A stretch of 64,000 nt of DNA from Halobellus litoreus (GCF_024464595.1 NZ_JANHAW010000001.1:1-64000), one strand, 5' to 3'; shown: positions 1 through 9,290, numbered from the stretch's first letter. Notes: generated from the letters alone by a model not told the origin. Program-made: numbers and translations.

Positions 1-34
1 GGAGAGAATCACCAATCATTGCGTGGTCCGTTCA

Positions 35-72
35 GTGGTTCAGTGGACACCAGACAGGTGTCACCGAACCAC
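35..72. terminator. Hairpin at the left edge, possible terminator
   Basis: GTGGTTC (35-41) pairs with GAACCAC (66-72), and GACACC (46-51) pairs with GGTGTC (57-62), around the loop AGACA. A small internal bulge (42-45 against 63-65) separates the two helices, giving 13 base pairs. It could end a transcript entering from the left or be a protein-binding palindrome. No oligo-T tract follows, so the terminator reading is tentative. Confidence 0.35.
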
Positions 73-644
73 CAAGGCTAACATCAGATCCCATCTGTAC
101 GGCGGACCGCAGGGGTGGAATCCTCATATCGTGTCCGACTCAGTCGAATCGGCGTACGGGTATAAACCCGTTGAATCCGATCCGACCGTGCGGCGTCGAT
201 CGCCGCGGGAGCCGGAGAGCGAGCGCGGACGGGGTTCAACCGCCCGCAGTCGCGGAGTGTTCTTCGCATTACTGTCTGATGCGTGGGTTGTACTTAACCT
301 CGTTGATCTCGAACGAATTTCGAAAAATTGTGGAAGATATGTGTGATCGTCTAACAACGCCAGCGAGAAGCGGATCTGTCTGAACGTTCGACCAATTGGA
401 TATTTGATCGGCGTCGAAGCCACACCTGAAGGCGGAATGATGTTCGAGCACTCGCGGGCGCGCGAAAGAAGCAACTGAACTGATCCGCTCTGAATTGGTC
501 CCCGTCCCGCTTGTGACGGGGCGTCGACGACTCGAACCGGCCCGTGAAGGGATTCGCTCCGCAGACACCGAGAGTCTACAGGGAGCTGCCGTCGCAACTG
601 AGTGCGCATCCGGTAGCCAGCGCGTTCGCGGTCCGGGTCGCCCT

Positions 645-667
645 ATTTATAACGGGGGCCTTTATAA
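645..667 (+). promoter_or_regulatory. Tandem TATA boxes of tbp
   Basis: ATTTATAA at 645-652 and TTTATAA at 661-667 lie upstream of the tbp ATG at 695. The nearer box predicts a start at about 688-692, so the message would be almost leaderless. Two boxes about 16 bp apart could give two start sites or let TBP bind its own promoter twice. Confidence 0.55.
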
Positions 668-694
668 GGGAGGGCAGAGATAATCCGACAGAGT

Positions 695-1255
695 ATGAGT
701 GCGCCGGCAGATTCAATCGAGATTCAGAACGTTGTCGCATCGACCGGTATCGGCCAGGAACTCGATCTAGAGGCCCTCGCCGAAGACCTGCCCGGAGCGG
801 ATTTCAATCCGGACAACTTCCCCGGCCTCGTCTATCGAACCCAGGAACCGAAGGCGGCGGCGCTCATCTTCCGTTCAGGGAAGATCGTCTGTACGGGCGC
901 AAAGAGCATCGACGACGTCCACGAGGCCCTCGGCATCATCTTCGAGAAGCTTCGCGGACTGAGCATTCCCGTCGACGAGGACCCGGAGATCACGGTTCAG
1001 AACATCGTTTCGAGCGCTGATCTGGGACACAACCTGAACCTGAACGCGCTCGCGATCGGGCTCGGGCTGGAAGACGTCGAGTACGAACCCGAGCAGTTCC
1101 CGGGCCTCGTCTACCGGATGGACGAGCCGGAAGTAGTCATCCTGCTTTTCGGCTCCGGAAAGATCGTCATCACTGGCGGCAAACGCACCGACGACGCGAA
1201 GACCGCAGTCGAGGAGATCGTCAAGCGGATCGACGACCTCGGCCTGCTAGGCTAG
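695..1255 (+). CDS. tbp: TATA-box binding protein (TBP)
   Basis: TBP recognises archaeal TATA boxes and recruits TFB and RNA polymerase. The 186-residue protein shows the expected internal duplication. Each half starts with a strand of the type IQNVVAS or VQNIVSS (about residues 9-15 and 99-105), and each carries FPGLVYR followed by a glycine-lysine stirrup strand (SGKIVCTGAK near 68-77; SGKIVITGGK in the second half). Length and acidity fit haloarchaeal TBPs, which often occur as several paralogs. The ATG follows two TATA boxes closely. A winged-helix regulator starts 66 bp downstream on the same strand and may be co-transcribed. Which paralog this is cannot be told from the window. Confidence 0.97.
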   Translation: MSAPADSIEIQNVVASTGIGQELDLEALAEDLPGADFNPDNFPGLVYRTQEPKAAALIFRSGKIVCTGAKSIDDVHEALGIIFEKLRGLSIPVDEDPEITVQNIVSSADLGHNLNLNALAIGLGLEDVEYEPEQFPGLVYRMDEPEVVILLFGSGKIVITGGKRTDDAKTAVEEIVKRIDDLGLLG

Positions 1256-1321
1256 CGGCGGGGAGCGGTCTCGACGGCGAGTCGATAGCGTGATAGCGGC
1301 CGAGCAGAACGGTGTAAAGCA

Positions 1322-2098
1322 ATGAACGCACGCGACGATATCGCGTTTCTGGCCGGATCGGAAATCCGAGTCGACATCCTTCGAGCGTTGCGTTCGGAGA
1401 CCGCGCGTCCGAGCGAGCTGGCGGCGGAGTGTTCGTGTGCCCGCGAGACCGCCCAACGTGCCGTCAGTGCGTTCGTGGACCGGGGATGGGCCGAAAAAGT
1501 CTCGACAGAAGAAGGATACCGTCTCACGCGCGCGGGAGAGTTGGTGGCGGGCGGCTACGACGAGTTCGAGCAGTGCGTCGTCGCCTCGAATCAGTTCCGC
1601 GACCTTCTGGCGAATCTCGGCACGATTTCGGAGCGGATCGACTGTGACATACTTTCGGAGGTAACGTACGCGCAGGCGACTGCCGAGAACCCGCACGCGC
1701 CGATCGACCGCTTTCTCGGAGTCGTCGGCGACGACCCGGTCGAGCGGTTTCACGGGATTACGCCGATCGTGAGTCGCGTGTTCAACCGGGCGGCCGGCCG
1801 AGTCATTCGTCCGGAGACAGACGTGCAACTGATCGTCGACAGGGACGTCCTCACGACGTCCGCCACCGAGTATCCGGAAGCCCTCGAACGCGCCGACGAA
1901 CTGGACGGATTCACGATGTACATCTCCGAGGAACCACTGGAGTCGGGGCTGATGGTCGTCGACGACCACGCCTACCTGGGTGCCTACGACGACGACGGAA
2001 ATCTGGTCGCGAGCGCCGACGGGGCAGAACCGGCATTCGTTTCGTGGGCAGAGGAGACGTTCGAGGAGATCCGCGAGCGGACCGCAGAGTGGTCCTGA
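1322..2098 (+). CDS. Winged-helix transcriptional regulator, FilR1/DUF1724-like
   Basis: A 258-residue cytoplasmic protein. Residues 10-75 form a winged helix-turn-helix: a hydrophobic start (IAFLAGSEIRVDILRAL), a recognition region (PSELAAECSCARETAQRAVSAFVDRG) and a wing ending in LTRAGELVAGGY. The rest, about 90-258, resembles the haloarchaeal output domain often named FilR1 or DUF1724, with a central ITPIVSRVFN segment and the DDHAYLGAYDDDG hairpin. Such regulators usually control nearby genes, but the sequence does not reveal a ligand or target. It lies between tbp and an Orc1-like gene on the same strand. The domain fold is fairly sure, the biological role unknown. Confidence 0.8.
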   Translation: MNARDDIAFLAGSEIRVDILRALRSETARPSELAAECSCARETAQRAVSAFVDRGWAEKVSTEEGYRLTRAGELVAGGYDEFEQCVVASNQFRDLLANLGTISERIDCDILSEVTYAQATAENPHAPIDRFLGVVGDDPVERFHGITPIVSRVFNRAAGRVIRPETDVQLIVDRDVLTTSATEYPEALERADELDGFTMYISEEPLESGLMVVDDHAYLGAYDDDGNLVASADGAEPAFVSWAEETFEEIRERTAEWS

Positions 2099-2233
2099 GG
2101 TCGGGGTGTCCGAGCGGACCTGCCGCGCGCGTTAGGGGCGAGATCGATTCCTGAAAAGCTCGTGTGAGCCGGTGTCACAGCAAAAAGAGTTTTACGGCCA
2201 GTGGTCCGTGTACTGTATAATTCACCGTTACCT

Positions 2234-3382
2234 ATGGACCTCACAGAGCGGATCGAACGGCGGCGAACGCGGCGGAGCAAGAACGAACTCGTCGTCGACC
2301 GCGACGCGCTGAATCCCGCAGTGCACCTCTCGGAACCGGTCGGACGGGAGACGCTCTTCGAGGCGTTGTTGAACGCGGTCGATCCGCTGTTCGACCGGGC
2401 CGTCCCGCCCAATACCTACGTCTGGGGGCCGCGAGGGTCGGGGAAGTCGGCCATCGTGACGGCACTCGTTTCAGCGCTCGACACGGAAGTTACCGGCAAG
2501 GAACCGTTTTACACGGCGACACGCGGCGGGAGCGACCGTCCGGACGTGCTCTTCGTCTACCTGGACGCGCGACGAGCGACGAGTCGGTTCCGGCTCTATC
2601 GGGAACTACTCGACAGCCTCCTCGTCGAGAGCGTCCCCGAGCGCGGCATCAGCACCGACGCCCTCCGGGAACGGATCGGCGACGTCACCGAGACGAGCGA
2701 GACAGTCCTCGTCGCCGTCGACCACCTCGGCGAGACCGGAACGCCGGATCTCGCGGATCTGTACGCCACTTTCGAACCGTTCGAGGACCTCGCCTGGATC
2801 GGCGTGGGCCGAACGTCGCCCGAAGAGCTGTCGCTCCCGATCCCGGAGCAGCAGATCCGCGTCCCGGCCTACACCTACGAACTCGTCGACGTCCTCACCG
2901 TCCGGGGTTCTCGCGGCCTCTCGCAGACGCTCGACCACGTGCACGCCCAGCGGCTCGCAGAGTGGGCCGACGGCGACGCGCACAACGCCCTGGCGGCCCT
3001 CTTCGTGGCCGCAGCCAACGCGGAGGCCGACGGTGCGACCCGGCTGCGCGACGAGGACATCGACGTCGGGACCGCAGCCGTGCCGCTCGACGGCGTTCCG
3101 ATCGGGACGGTGCTCGCGCTCTCCGACAACGAACAGCTCGTGTTGGAGCAGTTGGTCGAACGGTCGCTCCACGGCGAGGTCAGGATCGAAACCGCCGCCG
3201 AACGGATTGCGGCGCAAACGGATCTGACCGGGGGGACGGTCAAACGACTCCTGTACGAACTCGCACAGCGTGGCGTCCTGGAGCGGCACGAAGTGACTGT
3301 CGGCACGCGGATGACCGGGCGTCGACCGAGCGGGGTCGCGCTGAACTTCTCGGAACGGCTGTTCACGGCGCTCAGAGACTGA
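2234..3382 (+). CDS. Divergent Orc1/Cdc6-family AAA+ ATPase
   Basis: A 382-residue AAA+ protein of the Orc1/Cdc6 type. The Walker A motif GPRGSGKS is near residue 63, and the Walker B-like strand VLVAVDHLGE near 157 has His where initiators normally carry Glu. The last 90 residues (from DNEQLVLEQLV) look like a winged helix. I start at the ATG at 2234 because 11 preceding codons run through the TATA-like TGTATAATT at 2212-2220. The stop overlaps the glycerol kinase ATG by one base (TGATG), suggesting coupling. Unlike the gene at 12028-13230, no origin repeats lie beside it, so it may be a regulator or auxiliary initiator. The altered Walker B Glu suggests weak or altered ATP hydrolysis (inference). 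Confidence 0.8.
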   Translation: MDLTERIERRRTRRSKNELVVDRDALNPAVHLSEPVGRETLFEALLNAVDPLFDRAVPPNTYVWGPRGSGKSAIVTALVSALDTEVTGKEPFYTATRGGSDRPDVLFVYLDARRATSRFRLYRELLDSLLVESVPERGISTDALRERIGDVTETSETVLVAVDHLGETGTPDLADLYATFEPFEDLAWIGVGRTSPEELSLPIPEQQIRVPAYTYELVDVLTVRGSRGLSQTLDHVHAQRLAEWADGDAHNALAALFVAAANAEADGATRLRDEDIDVGTAAVPLDGVPIGTVLALSDNEQLVLEQLVERSLHGEVRIETAAERIAAQTDLTGGTVKRLLYELAQRGVLERHEVTVGTRMTGRRPSGVALNFSERLFTALRD

Positions 3383-4947
3383 TGACCGGGATGGCTCACC
3401 TCGGCGCGCTGGACCAGGGAACCAGTGGCACTCGATTCGTGATCTTCGATGGCGACGGGACGCCGATTGCGGAGGCGTTCACGGGTCATCAGCCGCAAAC
3501 GAGCGGCGCCGACAGGATCGAGTACGACCCGCTGAAGCTGTGGGGGTGTGCGACGGACGCGATCCGACGCGGCCTCGCCCAGGCCGATCTCGACGCGGCG
3601 GAGTTGCGCGCGCTCGGCATCTCGAGCCAACGGCAGACGGTCCTCCTGTGGGACGCCGAGTCCGGACGACCGTGTACCAGCGCACTGAGCTGGCGAGACC
3701 GCCGGACCGTGGCGCAAATCGAGGCACTCGACGAAGCGGAACGGCGGCTTATCCGAGACCGCACCGGGTTGGAACCCGACGCGTACTTCGCCGCGCCGAG
3801 CGCCAAGTGGTTGCTCGACGAGGGCGGGAAGTCCGACCGAAGATCCGGGCGAGTCGGGGGAGCAGCCGGGCGCGACAGCGATCGCCCCGAGACCGACTTG
3901 CGAGCGCGGGCCGAGCGTGGCGAAGTCCTGCTCGGGACCGTCGACTCGTGGCTGTGTTACAACCTCACCGGGAGACACGTCACGGACGTCACCAACGCCG
4001 CCCAGACGATGCTGTTCGACATCCACGAGCGCGAGTGGGACGACGAACTCCTGGCCCTGTTCGACGTTCCCCGGGCGGCCCTGCCGGTCGTTCGGCCCTC
4101 CAGCGATCCGGAGGGGTTCGGCGCGACCGATCCCGACGGCGTTCTCAACGCCGAAGTCCCGGTAACGGGCGTTATGGGCGACCAGCAAGCCGCGCTGCTC
4201 GGCCGTGTCGGCTGCGCGGAGGGCGACGCAAAGGTAACCTACGGGACGGGGAACTTCTTCCTGCAGAACACCGGTACCGAACCGGTCGACGCCGGCGGGG
4301 AGTTGCTGACGACCATCTGGTTTCAACGCGCCGGAGAAGAGCCGTACTACGGACTCGAGGGACCGGTGTTCGCGACGGGCGCAGTCCTAGAGTGGCTCCG
4401 GACGGTCGGACTGCTCGAAGACGCCGCCGGACTCGACCAGCCGGAGTGCACGGAGGGCGACGGGAGTGTCTACTTCGTGCCGGCGTTCGGCGGCCTCGGT
4501 GCGCCGGACTGGGCGACCGACGCGCAGGGTGGCGTGTTCGGCCTGCATAGAGACACCGACCGGGAGGACCTGTTGCGCGCGGCGGTCGAGGCGATCGGAT
4601 TCGGAACGCGGGCGGTGGTCGAAGCCGCCGAGAACGCCACGGGCGTCACTCACGAGCGACTCCTCGTCGACGGCGGCGCGATCCAGGACGACGAGTTCGC
4701 GCAGTGCCAGGCGGACCTGATCGACCGCACGCTGGTCAGATCGGACGTCACGCAGACGACGGCGCTCGGCGCCGGGTTCGCCGCCGGACTGGCGGTTGGC
4801 GTCTGGGACTCGCTCGATGATCTCGAACGCTGTCGGCCCACCGGCCGGACGTTCACTCCCTCCGGTGACGCCGATGCCGTCGCCGATGCGTATCGGCGCT
4901 GGCGCGACGTCGTCGAGACGGTCGCCCGAATGGGACGGATCGAATGA
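3382..4947 (+). CDS. glpK: Glycerol kinase
   Basis: Phosphorylates glycerol with ATP to sn-glycerol 3-phosphate in the cytoplasm, the entry to glycerol use, which matters for haloarchaea living with glycerol-producing algae. The 521-residue FGGY-family protein begins with the phosphate-binding hairpin ALDQGTSGTRFVIFD and carries SSQRQTVLLWD, GTVDSWLCYNLTG, GVMGDQQAALLGRVG, TYGTGNFF, FGGLGAPDW and LLVDGGAIQDDEFAQ in the expected order. About 25-30 extra hydrophilic residues (146-173) sit in the loop before GTVDSWL. The ATG at 3382 overlaps the upstream stop; a second ATG at 3391 is also possible. No glycerol 3-phosphate dehydrogenase or uptake facilitator is adjacent in this window. Confidence 0.95.
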   Translation: MTGMAHLGALDQGTSGTRFVIFDGDGTPIAEAFTGHQPQTSGADRIEYDPLKLWGCATDAIRRGLAQADLDAAELRALGISSQRQTVLLWDAESGRPCTSALSWRDRRTVAQIEALDEAERRLIRDRTGLEPDAYFAAPSAKWLLDEGGKSDRRSGRVGGAAGRDSDRPETDLRARAERGEVLLGTVDSWLCYNLTGRHVTDVTNAAQTMLFDIHEREWDDELLALFDVPRAALPVVRPSSDPEGFGATDPDGVLNAEVPVTGVMGDQQAALLGRVGCAEGDAKVTYGTGNFFLQNTGTEPVDAGGELLTTIWFQRAGEEPYYGLEGPVFATGAVLEWLRTVGLLEDAAGLDQPECTEGDGSVYFVPAFGGLGAPDWATDAQGGVFGLHRDTDREDLLRAAVEAIGFGTRAVVEAAENATGVTHERLLVDGGAIQDDEFAQCQADLIDRTLVRSDVTQTTALGAGFAAGLAVGVWDSLDDLERCRPTGRTFTPSGDADAVADAYRRWRDVVETVARMGRIE

Positions 4948-5262
4948 GTGGCGACCTGTCGCGATAGTTAGCGTCGGCTGAGAAGCTTCGGGGGGGCAGA
5001 AACTTTTATTTACGGTCCCGGATGTATGCATAATCTACATATCGCGGGCATATCCGCCGAATGTCGCGGATTTATCGGGGAACACCGGTATTCGACTAGA
5101 GACGTGTCGACGGGTAGAATATAGACAAACATAGTCATAGTTGCCGATATACTCCTAACAGGCCACAGTGAGGTCAGACCACACCGAATGCGGATATATA
5201 CCGACACCAGTCACCAATAAATTTATCACAATTTCTCACAAACCGGTTTACTGACGCTCGCT
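4948..5262. promoter_or_regulatory. AT-rich spacer with the ABC operon promoter
   Basis: No gene is seen in these 315 bp, which are much more AT-rich than their surroundings. The best promoter is AATAAATTTATC at 5215-5226, about 40 bp before the first ATG of the binding-protein gene. Further TATA-like stretches occur at 5003-5010 (CTTTTATTT) and 5192-5199 (GATATATAC). Several upstream boxes and the length suggest a regulated promoter, but I see no clear operator palindrome. Confidence 0.5.
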
Positions 5263-6495
5263 ATGGTGCCAATGAACGATCCAACAACGCGTCGAAAGGT
5301 CCTCGCATCGAGTGGTGCAATCATCGGCGGAAGCCTAGCAGGCTGTATGGGCGGCGGTAGCGGCGACGGAAGTGGAGACGGAGGCGGCGACGGAGGCGGT
5401 GGTGACTCGGGCGACGGAAGCGGCGGCGACGGAAGTGGAGACGGAGGCGGCGGTAGCTGTTCCGGCGAGACCTACGAGGTCGGCTACGGCGACTCCCAGA
5501 CGACGGTCTGTTCGGACAACTTCCCGACCGACGAGAAGCTCTACGTGTACGCCGTGCAGTCCGGCTGGATGAACTGGCCGTCGGTGATGGAGGCGTTCAA
5601 CGAACAGTACGGCGTCCAGCTCAACGACGACGACCGGTCCTCGGGAGAAGCACTGCAGGACGCACGGTCGCACGCACAGAACCCGACGCACTCCGCGTTC
5701 AACGGCGGGTACACCTTCGCGATCCAGGCGATGAACGACGGGTTGACGCAGGCGTACAAGCCGGCGAATTGGGACAAGGTGCCGGACAACGCGAAGACCG
5801 ATAACGGACACTGTACCGGCACCCGGAAGGTGACGACGGCGCTTACCTACCGGAAGGACATCTTCGAGGAGCGCGGCCTCGACGAGCCGGAGACCTGGGA
5901 GGATCTCAAGCATCCGGACATTATGCAGGACCTCGCGCTCCAGACGCCGCAGGCCGCAGTCGGTCTGGCGGCGGCCCTGTCGATCAACAACGCCTACGGG
6001 GGAAGCCTCGACGACGTCCAGCCGGTGATCGACTACTACAACACCATCCAGGAGGGCGGTGCGGAGTTCACCGACAACTTCCTGGCGCAGTTCACGAGCG
6101 GGGAGTACTCCTCGTTCATCCGGTACGACTACTCCGGGCTGGACCTGAAGTACAACGTCGAAGATCTCAGCGAGGAACAGGTCGGCGTCGCCCTCCTGGA
6201 GGGGCCCGACGGCAACGCGGGCGCGTTCAACGCGCTGTACGGCTACGCGATGCTCGCGAACGCGCCGAACCCGGAAGCGGTGAAGAAATTTATGGACTAC
6301 GTCCTCTCGCTGGAAGGCCAACAGCACTTCCTCGACGCCTACGCGCGTCCGATCCGCGCCCCCGAGATGGATATGCCCGACGAGTTCCCGGCGCAGAGCC
6401 GCTACGACGAGACGCAGTTCACCGTCGACCAGGCGGCGCTCGTCGAGAATCAGGAGTCCATCATCCAGGACATCACGCGCGGAGCCAGCATCTGA
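5263..6495 (+). CDS. ABC transporter substrate-binding lipoprotein (PotD/AfuA-like)
   Basis: Membrane-anchored binding protein of an ABC importer. The N-terminus TTRRKVLASSG resembles a Tat motif, followed by a short hydrophobic stretch and the lipobox SLAGC. A roughly 35-residue Gly/Asp/Ser linker follows, typical of haloarchaeal lipoproteins. The mature domain matches the spermidine/iron/thiamine class of periplasmic-binding folds: KLYVYAVQSGWMNWPSVMEAFNEQYG early, TYRKDIFEERGLDEPETWEDL in the middle, and NAPNPEAVKKFMDYVLSLEGQQ late. The start may be ATG 5263 or ATG 5272. It heads a tight operon (5263-9290). The substrate is unknown; the downstream O-demethylase suggests a methylated organic compound, but iron or polyamines cannot be excluded. 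Confidence 0.88.
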   Translation: MVPMNDPTTRRKVLASSGAIIGGSLAGCMGGGSGDGSGDGGGDGGGGDSGDGSGGDGSGDGGGGSCSGETYEVGYGDSQTTVCSDNFPTDEKLYVYAVQSGWMNWPSVMEAFNEQYGVQLNDDDRSSGEALQDARSHAQNPTHSAFNGGYTFAIQAMNDGLTQAYKPANWDKVPDNAKTDNGHCTGTRKVTTALTYRKDIFEERGLDEPETWEDLKHPDIMQDLALQTPQAAVGLAAALSINNAYGGSLDDVQPVIDYYNTIQEGGAEFTDNFLAQFTSGEYSSFIRYDYSGLDLKYNVEDLSEEQVGVALLEGPDGNAGAFNALYGYAMLANAPNPEAVKKFMDYVLSLEGQQHFLDAYARPIRAPEMDMPDEFPAQSRYDETQFTVDQAALVENQESIIQDITRGASI

Positions 6496-6498
6496 ACG

Positions 6499-7422
6499 AT
6501 GGCGGCCGATCAAGTATCGACAGGAACGCGGGCGGTCGAATCCGTTCGGATCACCGTCGGATCGTTGGTGTCGCCCGCGTCCGAGCGACAGCGGGAGATC
6601 AGGCGAATCGTCGCTCTTTGTCTCCCGTTCTCGGTGCTCCTGCTGTTCTCCGGCGTGTTCCCGCTGACGGAGATGTTCCGGATCAGTTTCTCCGAGAGTC
6701 GACTGGTGACCGAAGGGTTCACAGTCGAGTACTACCGGACGATGGTCACGGACCCGTACTACCGGAACATCGCGTTCAACACGCTCTGGTTCGCCGCGGC
6801 GACGACAGTCACGTCGATCGCCGTCGCCGTCCCAGTAGCGCACGCCCTCGAAAAGTACGCCCTGCCCGCGAAGTCGGTGATCCTCACGGTCCTCTCGTTC
6901 CCGAACAGCCTCCCGGGAATCGTGGCGGCGTTTATGATCATCATCCTGTTCGGTAACACCGGCATCCTCAGCAACGTGTTCGCGTTCCTCTCCGGGCAGT
7001 CGAGGATCAACGTCGCGATCGCGACGAGCGTCGGAGGGCTGTTCTTCGCGTACATCTACTCGATGATTCCGCGAGCGCTACTGCTGCTGCGCGGGACGTA
7101 CGCCGAAGTCAACACCGATGCAGAAGAAGCGGCGCGAGTGCTGGGCGCGACGCCGCTCCAGACGTTCCGCTACGTCACGCTGCCGCAGATCAAGCCGGGG
7201 CTGATCGGGGCGTCAATCCTCGTGTTCAGGACCGGACTGGCCATCTTCGGCACGGTTCTGATCCTGAAGGGCCTCCTCGTCTGGACCCTCCAGATCGATC
7301 GGGAACTGGCCCAAGGGTTCAACATCGCGCAGGCGTCGGCGATGGCGACCGTCTGGTTCGTCTTCGTCTTCGGATTCACCGTTCTGATGCTCCGCTACAC
7401 GTCCGCGGAGGTGAGCATCTGA
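6499..7422 (+). CDS. ABC transporter permease 1
   Basis: A 307-residue inner-membrane permease of the binding-protein-dependent type, with about six helices. The first spans LCLPFSVLLLFSGVFPL near residue 35. The ATPase-contact EAA loop reads EEAARVLGATPLQTFRYVTLPQIKPG (about 210-235). It starts three bases after the binding-protein stop and its end overlaps the next permease by ATGA, so translation is coupled. With the second permease it should form the heterodimeric channel. Confidence 0.92.
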   Translation: MAADQVSTGTRAVESVRITVGSLVSPASERQREIRRIVALCLPFSVLLLFSGVFPLTEMFRISFSESRLVTEGFTVEYYRTMVTDPYYRNIAFNTLWFAAATTVTSIAVAVPVAHALEKYALPAKSVILTVLSFPNSLPGIVAAFMIIILFGNTGILSNVFAFLSGQSRINVAIATSVGGLFFAYIYSMIPRALLLLRGTYAEVNTDAEEAARVLGATPLQTFRYVTLPQIKPGLIGASILVFRTGLAIFGTVLILKGLLVWTLQIDRELAQGFNIAQASAMATVWFVFVFGFTVLMLRYTSAEVSI

Positions 7423-8255
7423 TGAGCGAACGGTTCAGCCGAGGGAGCCTCTCGGCCCGGTTCGGCCGCCAGTTCGTCACACTCGTGTTGGTACTGACGC
7501 TGTTGTTCCTCGCGTTCCCCGTCGTGATGACGTTCGTCAGTTCCTTCGCGTCCGACTGGTTCGGGGTCTTCCCGACCGGGTTCGTCACCCTCGCGAACTG
7601 GGAAGACGTCATCGTCGGAACCGGCGTCGGGGCCGACGTCGCCGTCGGATCCTCGCTGGCGTACAGTACTGGCCTCGCGCTGGGCGGCGTGATAATCAAC
7701 CTCATCGTCGGCGTGCCGATCGCGTACGCAGTCGCGCGCTACGAGTTCTGGGGGCGCGACTGGGTCAACGTCTTCGCGATCCTGCCGCTGGCACCGGGGA
7801 TCATCCTGGGGGTCGCGTTCCTCCGGACGTACCCCGACCTCTCGACGTCGGGTATCGCCCTGATCATCGGCTATTCGCTGCTGAAAGCGCCGTATATGGT
7901 GATGGCCGTCCAATCGAGCTTCCAGTCGATGGATCTCCAGCAGATCGAGGAGAGCGCGCGCTCGTTGGGCGCGTCGTGGCCGCGGACGTTCCTCACGGTG
8001 ATCGTTCCGAACGCCCGCACGGGAATCATCGCGGGGTCGATCATCTCCTGGACGCTCGCCGCCGCGGAGTTCAACTTCTCGTACATCGTGTACTCGCGGG
8101 GGACGCCACCGCTGGCGATCTTCCTGTTCAACAACATCACCAACGCGTCGTTCCTGAACGCCGCAGCCGCGGTGTCGGTGTTCTTCCTACTGATCGCGCT
8201 GGTCACGATCACGCTGCAGATCATCGGTAACCGCGGAGCGGTACGGAGGATCTAA
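7422..8255 (+). CDS. ABC transporter permease 2
   Basis: A 277-residue permease with about six hydrophobic segments, the first being FVTLVLVLTLLFLAFPVVM. The EAA-type coupling loop is IEESARSLGASWPRTFLTVIVPNARTG (about 178-204). The ATG overlaps the stop of permease 1, and the ATPase gene starts three bases after this stop, so all four genes form one unit. This is the second half of the channel formed with 6499-7422. Confidence 0.92.
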   Translation: MSERFSRGSLSARFGRQFVTLVLVLTLLFLAFPVVMTFVSSFASDWFGVFPTGFVTLANWEDVIVGTGVGADVAVGSSLAYSTGLALGGVIINLIVGVPIAYAVARYEFWGRDWVNVFAILPLAPGIILGVAFLRTYPDLSTSGIALIIGYSLLKAPYMVMAVQSSFQSMDLQQIEESARSLGASWPRTFLTVIVPNARTGIIAGSIISWTLAAAEFNFSYIVYSRGTPPLAIFLFNNITNASFLNAAAAVSVFFLLIALVTITLQIIGNRGAVRRI

Positions 8256-8258
8256 CCT

Positions 8259-9290
8259 ATGTCCGAAGTTTCACTCGAACACGTCACGAAACGATTCGAC
8301 TCGACAGTCGCCGTCAACGACGTCTCCATCGACATCGACGACGGTGAAGTGATGGGTATCGTCGGCCCGTCGGGATGCGGGAAGACGACCGCGCTGCGGC
8401 TCGTCGCCGGGTTCGAGACGCCCACCGAGGGGACGATCCGGTACGACAGCGATGACGTCACTCACGTGCCACCGGAGAACCGGAACGTCGGTCTGGTGTT
8501 CCAGTCCTACGCTCTGTTCAACAATATGAGCGTGCTGAAGAACGTCACGTTCGGGCCGAAGATGCACGGCGTCGGCAAGGACGAACGTCGGGAGCGCGCC
8601 CACGAGTTGCTCGAACTACTCGACATCGAGGAACTGGCCGATCGGAACCCGAAGACGCTCTCGGGCGGCCAACAACAGCGCGTCGGTCTGGCTCGGGCGC
8701 TCGCGATCGAGCCACACATCCTGCTGCTCGACGAGCCGATGACCGGACTGGACGCCAAGTTGAAGCAGACGCTCCGCCAGGAACTCGGGCAGCTACTCGA
8801 CGATCTCGGTGTGACGACGCTGTACGTCACACACGATCAAGAGCAGGCGATGTCGATGTGTGACCGAATCGCGGTGATGAACGAGGGTCACCTCGAACAG
8901 ATCGGAACGCCGGCCGAGATCTACGAGGAACCGGCCAACGAGTTCGTCGCCGGGTTCATCGGGACGGCGAACCTGCTCGACGGAACGGTACGCGACGGGA
9001 CGCTCTCGCTCGGATTCGAGGACGTCAGGACACCCGACAGAGTCACGACGGACGGGGACGTGACCGTGCTCGTTCGGCCGGACGACATCCCTGTCGGATC
9101 GGGACCGGTCGAGGTCGAGGTGACGAACCTCTTCTACCAGGGCGAACACATCCAGGCGACTGGAGAACTCCCCGATGGTCGGGAGTTGACGCTCCGGTTG
9201 AACCGGTCCGAGACGGCAATCGGCGTCGGCGACACGGTGTCGATCGACTTCGAACCGGAGTCGCTCCACATCATCGAATCGACTCGATGA
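8259..9290 (+). CDS. ABC transporter ATP-binding protein
   Basis: The 343-residue ATPase that powers the importer. It has Walker A GPSGCGKTTA (about residue 37), a Q-loop in LVFQSYALF, the signature LSGGQQQRVGLARAL, Walker B ILLLDEPMTGLD and the switch His in TLYVTHDQEQA. After residue 230 follows a C-terminal TOBE-like beta domain (TVLVRPDDIPVGSGP), as in the PotA/FbpC/MalK group; such domains often sense regulators or stabilise the dimer. Its stop codon lies inside the first copy of a 23-bp tandem repeat (9285-9376). Confidence 0.94.
   Translation: MSEVSLEHVTKRFDSTVAVNDVSIDIDDGEVMGIVGPSGCGKTTALRLVAGFETPTEGTIRYDSDDVTHVPPENRNVGLVFQSYALFNNMSVLKNVTFGPKMHGVGKDERRERAHELLELLDIEELADRNPKTLSGGQQQRVGLARALAIEPHILLLDEPMTGLDAKLKQTLRQELGQLLDDLGVTTLYVTHDQEQAMSMCDRIAVMNEGHLEQIGTPAEIYEEPANEFVAGFIGTANLLDGTVRDGTLSLGFEDVRTPDRVTTDGDVTVLVRPDDIPVGSGPVEVEVTNLFYQGEHIQATGELPDGRELTLRLNRSETAIGVGDTVSIDFEPESLHIIESTR

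Larger units (their letters stand above)
1..694. other. Noncoding left edge upstream of tbp
   Basis: No convincing gene lies here: the open frames are short, overlap on both strands and match no recognised family. The stretch holds a strong inverted repeat at 35-72 and the tbp promoter at its right end. A TATA-like GGTATAAAC near 159-167 has no gene behind it. Confidence 0.5.

Noticed and set aside
23-346. 107-codon frame at the left edge
   Set aside because: Overlaps other frames, has no family match and contains the hairpin at 35-72.
2875-4326. 483-codon minus-strand frame over the Orc-like and glpK genes
   Set aside because: No recognisable domain and antisense to two well-supported genes.
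5341-5460. GGCGGCGACGGAAGT-like repeats in the binding-protein gene
   Set aside because: They encode the Gly/Asp/Ser linker common behind haloarchaeal lipoboxes; not a separate DNA element.
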